A stretch of 64,000 bases of DNA from Rhabdornis inornatus (lineage: Eukaryota > Chordata > Aves > Passeriformes > Rhabdornithidae). Below the pieces are notes generated by a model that worked only from the letters and a program-made list of their open reading frames with translations, searched no databases and had not been told where the DNA came from. A program made the translations under genes and the position numbers. Positions 60,329-64,000 of the stretch are shown piece by piece. Every line of letters starts with the position of its first letter. Within the stretch, counting starts at the first letter, position 1. The stretch is from assembly GCA_013397075.1 (NCBI GenBank), contig VWZS01000321.1:2070236-2134235 (forward strand), given 5' to 3'.

Positions 60329-63300
60329 GTAAGATTACATTAAAAATATTAGTTATAAATCATGTAGCAGTCTCAGCAGAGCAGTGAGCACTATTGAAAC
60401 ATGAGGCTATTTAGAACCAGAGGAATAAAAGGGTTTGCTCAGGCAAGTTTGTGTTACCTTCTTTCAGGCAAAAATCTTTAGAGGACTCAGTACATATTTG
60501 GATTTTTGGTCAAGAGAGACTGGTACAACAGGCCTGTACAGGCCAGGACAGTGACTTTGTAATTTGGTATCTCCACCAGAGAATTCAAAAGACTAAGAAC
60601 ATCTGCAATATTTTTAAATTACTTCCTATGTTTGGAAGTCAACCGGTTTACAGTGAAGATAAAAGCAACAGAAGTTATTAGTTTTGTTTGCATTCGAGTT
60701 GATAAACAAAAGTTCTATGTGTGTTTGAATAAATCATACATCATGAATTATGAAATTATACAACATTGAAACGATGAAAACCATTGATTTCTGTCTCTGC
60801 CTAAGGGCAGACAGAAAGAACAGAAAAATGAGATTTATAGCGTATTCACAAGGAATACTTCAAAAACGATGTACATTTTTCCTGTGAGAGTAGATCAATA
60901 CAATAATTTTATTTTTAAGCTAAGACATGGGTATAGCTAGGACAGCCTTATCTCTTATCTGTCTAGTCTCACACATATGCAATGATATTCACATAATGTC
61001 TATACCAGCAAGATACACTTTTTGAAAATATAACACTTCACTGAGCTCCTGGCAGCTCAGATCACATTTCTGCACTACATCTTGCACTTAGCACAAGCAT
61101 CCTGGGGTGAAGTGACATTTGCCTTCTTCACTCAACAAAAGAAAATTTACCACTTTACTTCAAACAATTAATGGCATGTTGTGAAGGACTGATTGAAAAA
61201 CATACATTTTCAATTTTATACGCAATATGGAATAAGATGAAAAAGTACTTCTAAAAGGGTCTAAGCTCTTCCCTAGGAGGAAAAGGTGCATCAAAGTCAA
61301 TGTGTTGGGGATTTTTGGTATGGTTTTTCTTGATGGTTAATAAACAGGCCTACAGGAGAGCCTGGCAGTGGGTCTGTCAGTCAGCCTGTGCCCAGTCCTG
61401 GAGAACACACCCCTCTTAGCATCACACTGATAGTGGACACCACACTGGGGGGCACACACACATCTCTCCTGGGATTTGCAAGGCTGCAGTGGGGAAACAG
61501 GAAGCATTAGGGCTAATGTGGCATGAATTTGAGCTGCACATGGTCAGTGTCTTAGGAGAGGCACAAGAAGAACCTGCCAACTTCCCCACTGGGCAGAAGG
61601 ATATGCCTAAACTTATTGGTAATGCTCCTGCAGCCATCACAGCCTCGGGACAGGATTGAGCCAGAGTCTGCAGAGGAAGGGAATATCTTCCCTTAGATCA
61701 ACAAATGCAGCTGAAGGGTAGACAAGCTGTCAGATATACAAGAATTTTTCTGCTTCTGTTGGAAACCAAAATCACGGACTCAGGAGTGATATTATTCTTA
61801 TGGACATTTATAATCTCACCTATCTTGGTCCTTTCCCCACAATCTCTTCAATGTTCCTTAGGAGATAACTTATCTGCTTTCTCTCCCATACAAACAATTG
61901 CTTTCCCTGTAGCTTTGCTTTCCTTCCCTTAATTATTCAGTTAGCAGCACCTTTTTTTCTCTCTGAAACATCTGCTTAAACTCACATGCAATTTGTTCTC
62001 AACTTCCATTAGCTATGAAGCTTAATGCTATTCTTTCATAACAGTGGGGTGTGCCTGAAAGCTCATCCACTTTTTTCCAGGCATCCCAGACTCCAAGAGG
62101 GAAAACATCTTCAGAGTCTGGAGATGCTTTTTCTGTTCATCTTCCTCTCCTCAGAGAAGAAACTGTTTTTGTGAGGCACAGACACAGTAGTGCTGCAGAG
62201 AGTAAATGAAATTTTATGGTCAGGAAGTTGTTAGATAAAGGCCATACATTGTTAATCGTTAATTGGCTGTTAAGGTGCATTTACCAGTTACTAGAATTTC
62301 CTCTTTATAAATATCATGAGGGTCCTTAAATAAAATTTATAAATAGAACAAGCAGTTAAAGATATACACAAAGAATGTGCCTACATTGTCTTTGAAGTCA
62401 AGGCTGCTTGGTGAAGACAGAGACTTTAATTGCTTGTATTTAGGAAAAGAGGCAACATTTCTAAGTAAGCACTATGATTCACCATTATCTTTAGTATTTA
62501 AAGTCCCATATCCAATAAAAAAATTGTGCATAAGTTACCATTGATGGACCTAGAGATACGATCCCATTTTTCATGCCAGTTCATAATCACATGAATAAAA
62601 TAGAAAACAAATATGCTTTCATAAAATACACTGAAAACTGTTCACTTATTTCAGCAGGATAAATATTAGATCTTATTTGCATTTTGCATGGACCTAAACA
62701 TGAAAATAGGCCATTTTCTTTTGGAAGTTTTGAGGACAGCAGTTACAATCTTAAATATATCATACTGTTCTCAGTTTTACAAAGTTAAACTTTAGTCCAA
62801 CAAAAGAACAATCCTTACATAAGTTTCAATGCTTCCCATTTAAAATGACAGAAAAGATTTTGTGCAGTATCACATTAACAATTCTAGTAGGTAGTTCATG
62901 AGTTTTGAATTTCAGACTAAAAAAGGATTCAAGTAATCACAGGACTTGCTCAGAATGATTAACACAATATGAAACTCTTTCTCTGAAGAACAGAGAATAT
63001 TCTGCATGTACCTTTCATATCCCTACAGCATTGTATTTTCTACCTGGCTACATTAACACACTACACACAACTAATCATGCACAATATTGTAGCACAGGAA
63101 TGGTCGAAGAGCCAAGGAAGAAACTAATTGAAAGAAATTCTAGATTCAGGTCAAAGAGCTAGAAGGGTGTATTTGTGCAGAGTCCTGCCCTGCCACTTCC
63201 CAGAAGGGGACAGGACTTACTGACACCTTTCACTGCCTTTGGGAGAGGAGCCTCTCCTGATATGTGGAAGAAGAGTGACACACTTTGCTTTTCAGAATGG

Positions 63301-64000
63301 AATAAGCATTGAGCTTAAGTGGCCACCCAGTCTGAGCTTTCTAAACATTTCTAAGTGATGTGCTCAGGTGGCTGCATGCTCCAGCACAAAGTCACAGCAT
63401 TGGGAGGACTCAGCTGGTGCCACTGACCAACTTGTGCTCTTTTTAGAATACAGTAAAAACAGCCAAAAAGGGAAAAAGGAAGCAACTCCATGCATTCCCT
63501 ACTATATCTTTCCCACTTTATGAACCCAGATTCCAGATAATCTTATAAAGTGCAGAAAGTGGAGTGAAAAGCAAGTTGAATATTTGTCATAAGTATAGAG
63601 ATGAGAGAAGTCAGCAGGACTATTCTGAAAAGGAACGAAGGTCTGCCTGCTCCTGTACAAGCATTTTATAAACGTGGATGATAGATCATTATAGCATCTC
63701 AAAGGTAATAATAGCAATAAGAAATAATTTACAACTAGTGCCCCCGTTTATGGCCTCATAACAGTATGACTTAAATGCTGCACAGACCTTGGACTGGCCC
63801 TCAAAGAGTGAAAAGTCTTATTCTTTATGAGCCATGCATGATGGCTATTTCATCTGAAGCAGCAAGCTAGCTAAACTATGGGAGCAGGACGTTTTCCCTC
63901 AGTGTCTCTCTTGCTGTATGACTGATGTGCCCTTTAGATTTCCATTGTATGAAAATCCACTGGGAGGTTTAGAGTGGTTTTATTGCAGGAACCTATCAGA
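60329..64000. other. Non-coding stretch to the window end
   Basis: AT-rich DNA with stops in all frames. The part around 61310-61400 has LTR-like words (TGTTGGGGATTTTTGG, TTAATAAACAGG) but no paired ends, so it is not called. Around 62240-62350 the sequence is even-textured AT-rich DNA (GTTAATCGTTAATTGGC...) that could be conserved. No gene, RNA or transposon recognised. Confidence 0.5.

Noticed and set aside
61310..61400. TGTTGGGGATTTTTGG and TTAATAAACAGG, resembling LTR ends
   Set aside because: The two motifs are too close together and there is no TG...CA pair or target duplication; not enough for an LTR call.

Overview
This window looks like vertebrate nuclear DNA from a bird. The main evidence is two 3' ends of CR1 LINEs, the dominant retrotransposon of bird genomes, both inserted in reverse at 36394-36452 and 55907-56372. 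A probable solitary endogenous-retrovirus LTR at 16091-16660 has the style of songbird LTRs, so a passerine is my best guess, but that is inference. The DNA is AT-rich, largely CpG-poor and full of stop codons in all six frames. The longest open frames are only about 190 codons, and none reads as a protein I recognise.

I see no complete or recognisable protein-coding gene, and no tRNA, rRNA, CRISPR array or bacterial-type operon. The window is best read as a gene-poor intergenic region or the inside of very long introns.

Layout: 1-7982 is plain non-coding DNA with one possible conserved regulatory block (2090-2480). 7983-8879 holds two splice-bounded open segments on the + strand. 10601-10622 is an A22 tract. 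15852-15955 is a CpG-rich minisatellite just upstream of the LTR (16091-16660). 18026-18415 is an open segment behind a strong splice acceptor. 24445-24629 and 37385-37527 are splice-bounded open segments on the - strand. 27569-27701 is an AT-dinucleotide and palindrome block. 32725-32939, 40617-40767, 53140-53289 and 60233-60328 are four + strand open segments with splice-like ends. 35740-36060 and 36818-36880 are internally repeated DNA. 44640-45360 is a GC-richer patch with a CpG cluster. 46023-46078 is an 11-base assembly gap inside poly-T and poly-G. 57300-57680 and 58830-59180 are further GC-richer patches.

The best leads are the splice-bounded open segments. The four on the + strand can be joined without breaking the reading frame, and so can the two on the - strand. 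I chose each frame because it was open, and good splice signals occur by chance in this much DNA, so these are candidates for lncRNA or unannotated exons, not gene calls. RNA-seq and a multi-bird alignment would settle them.
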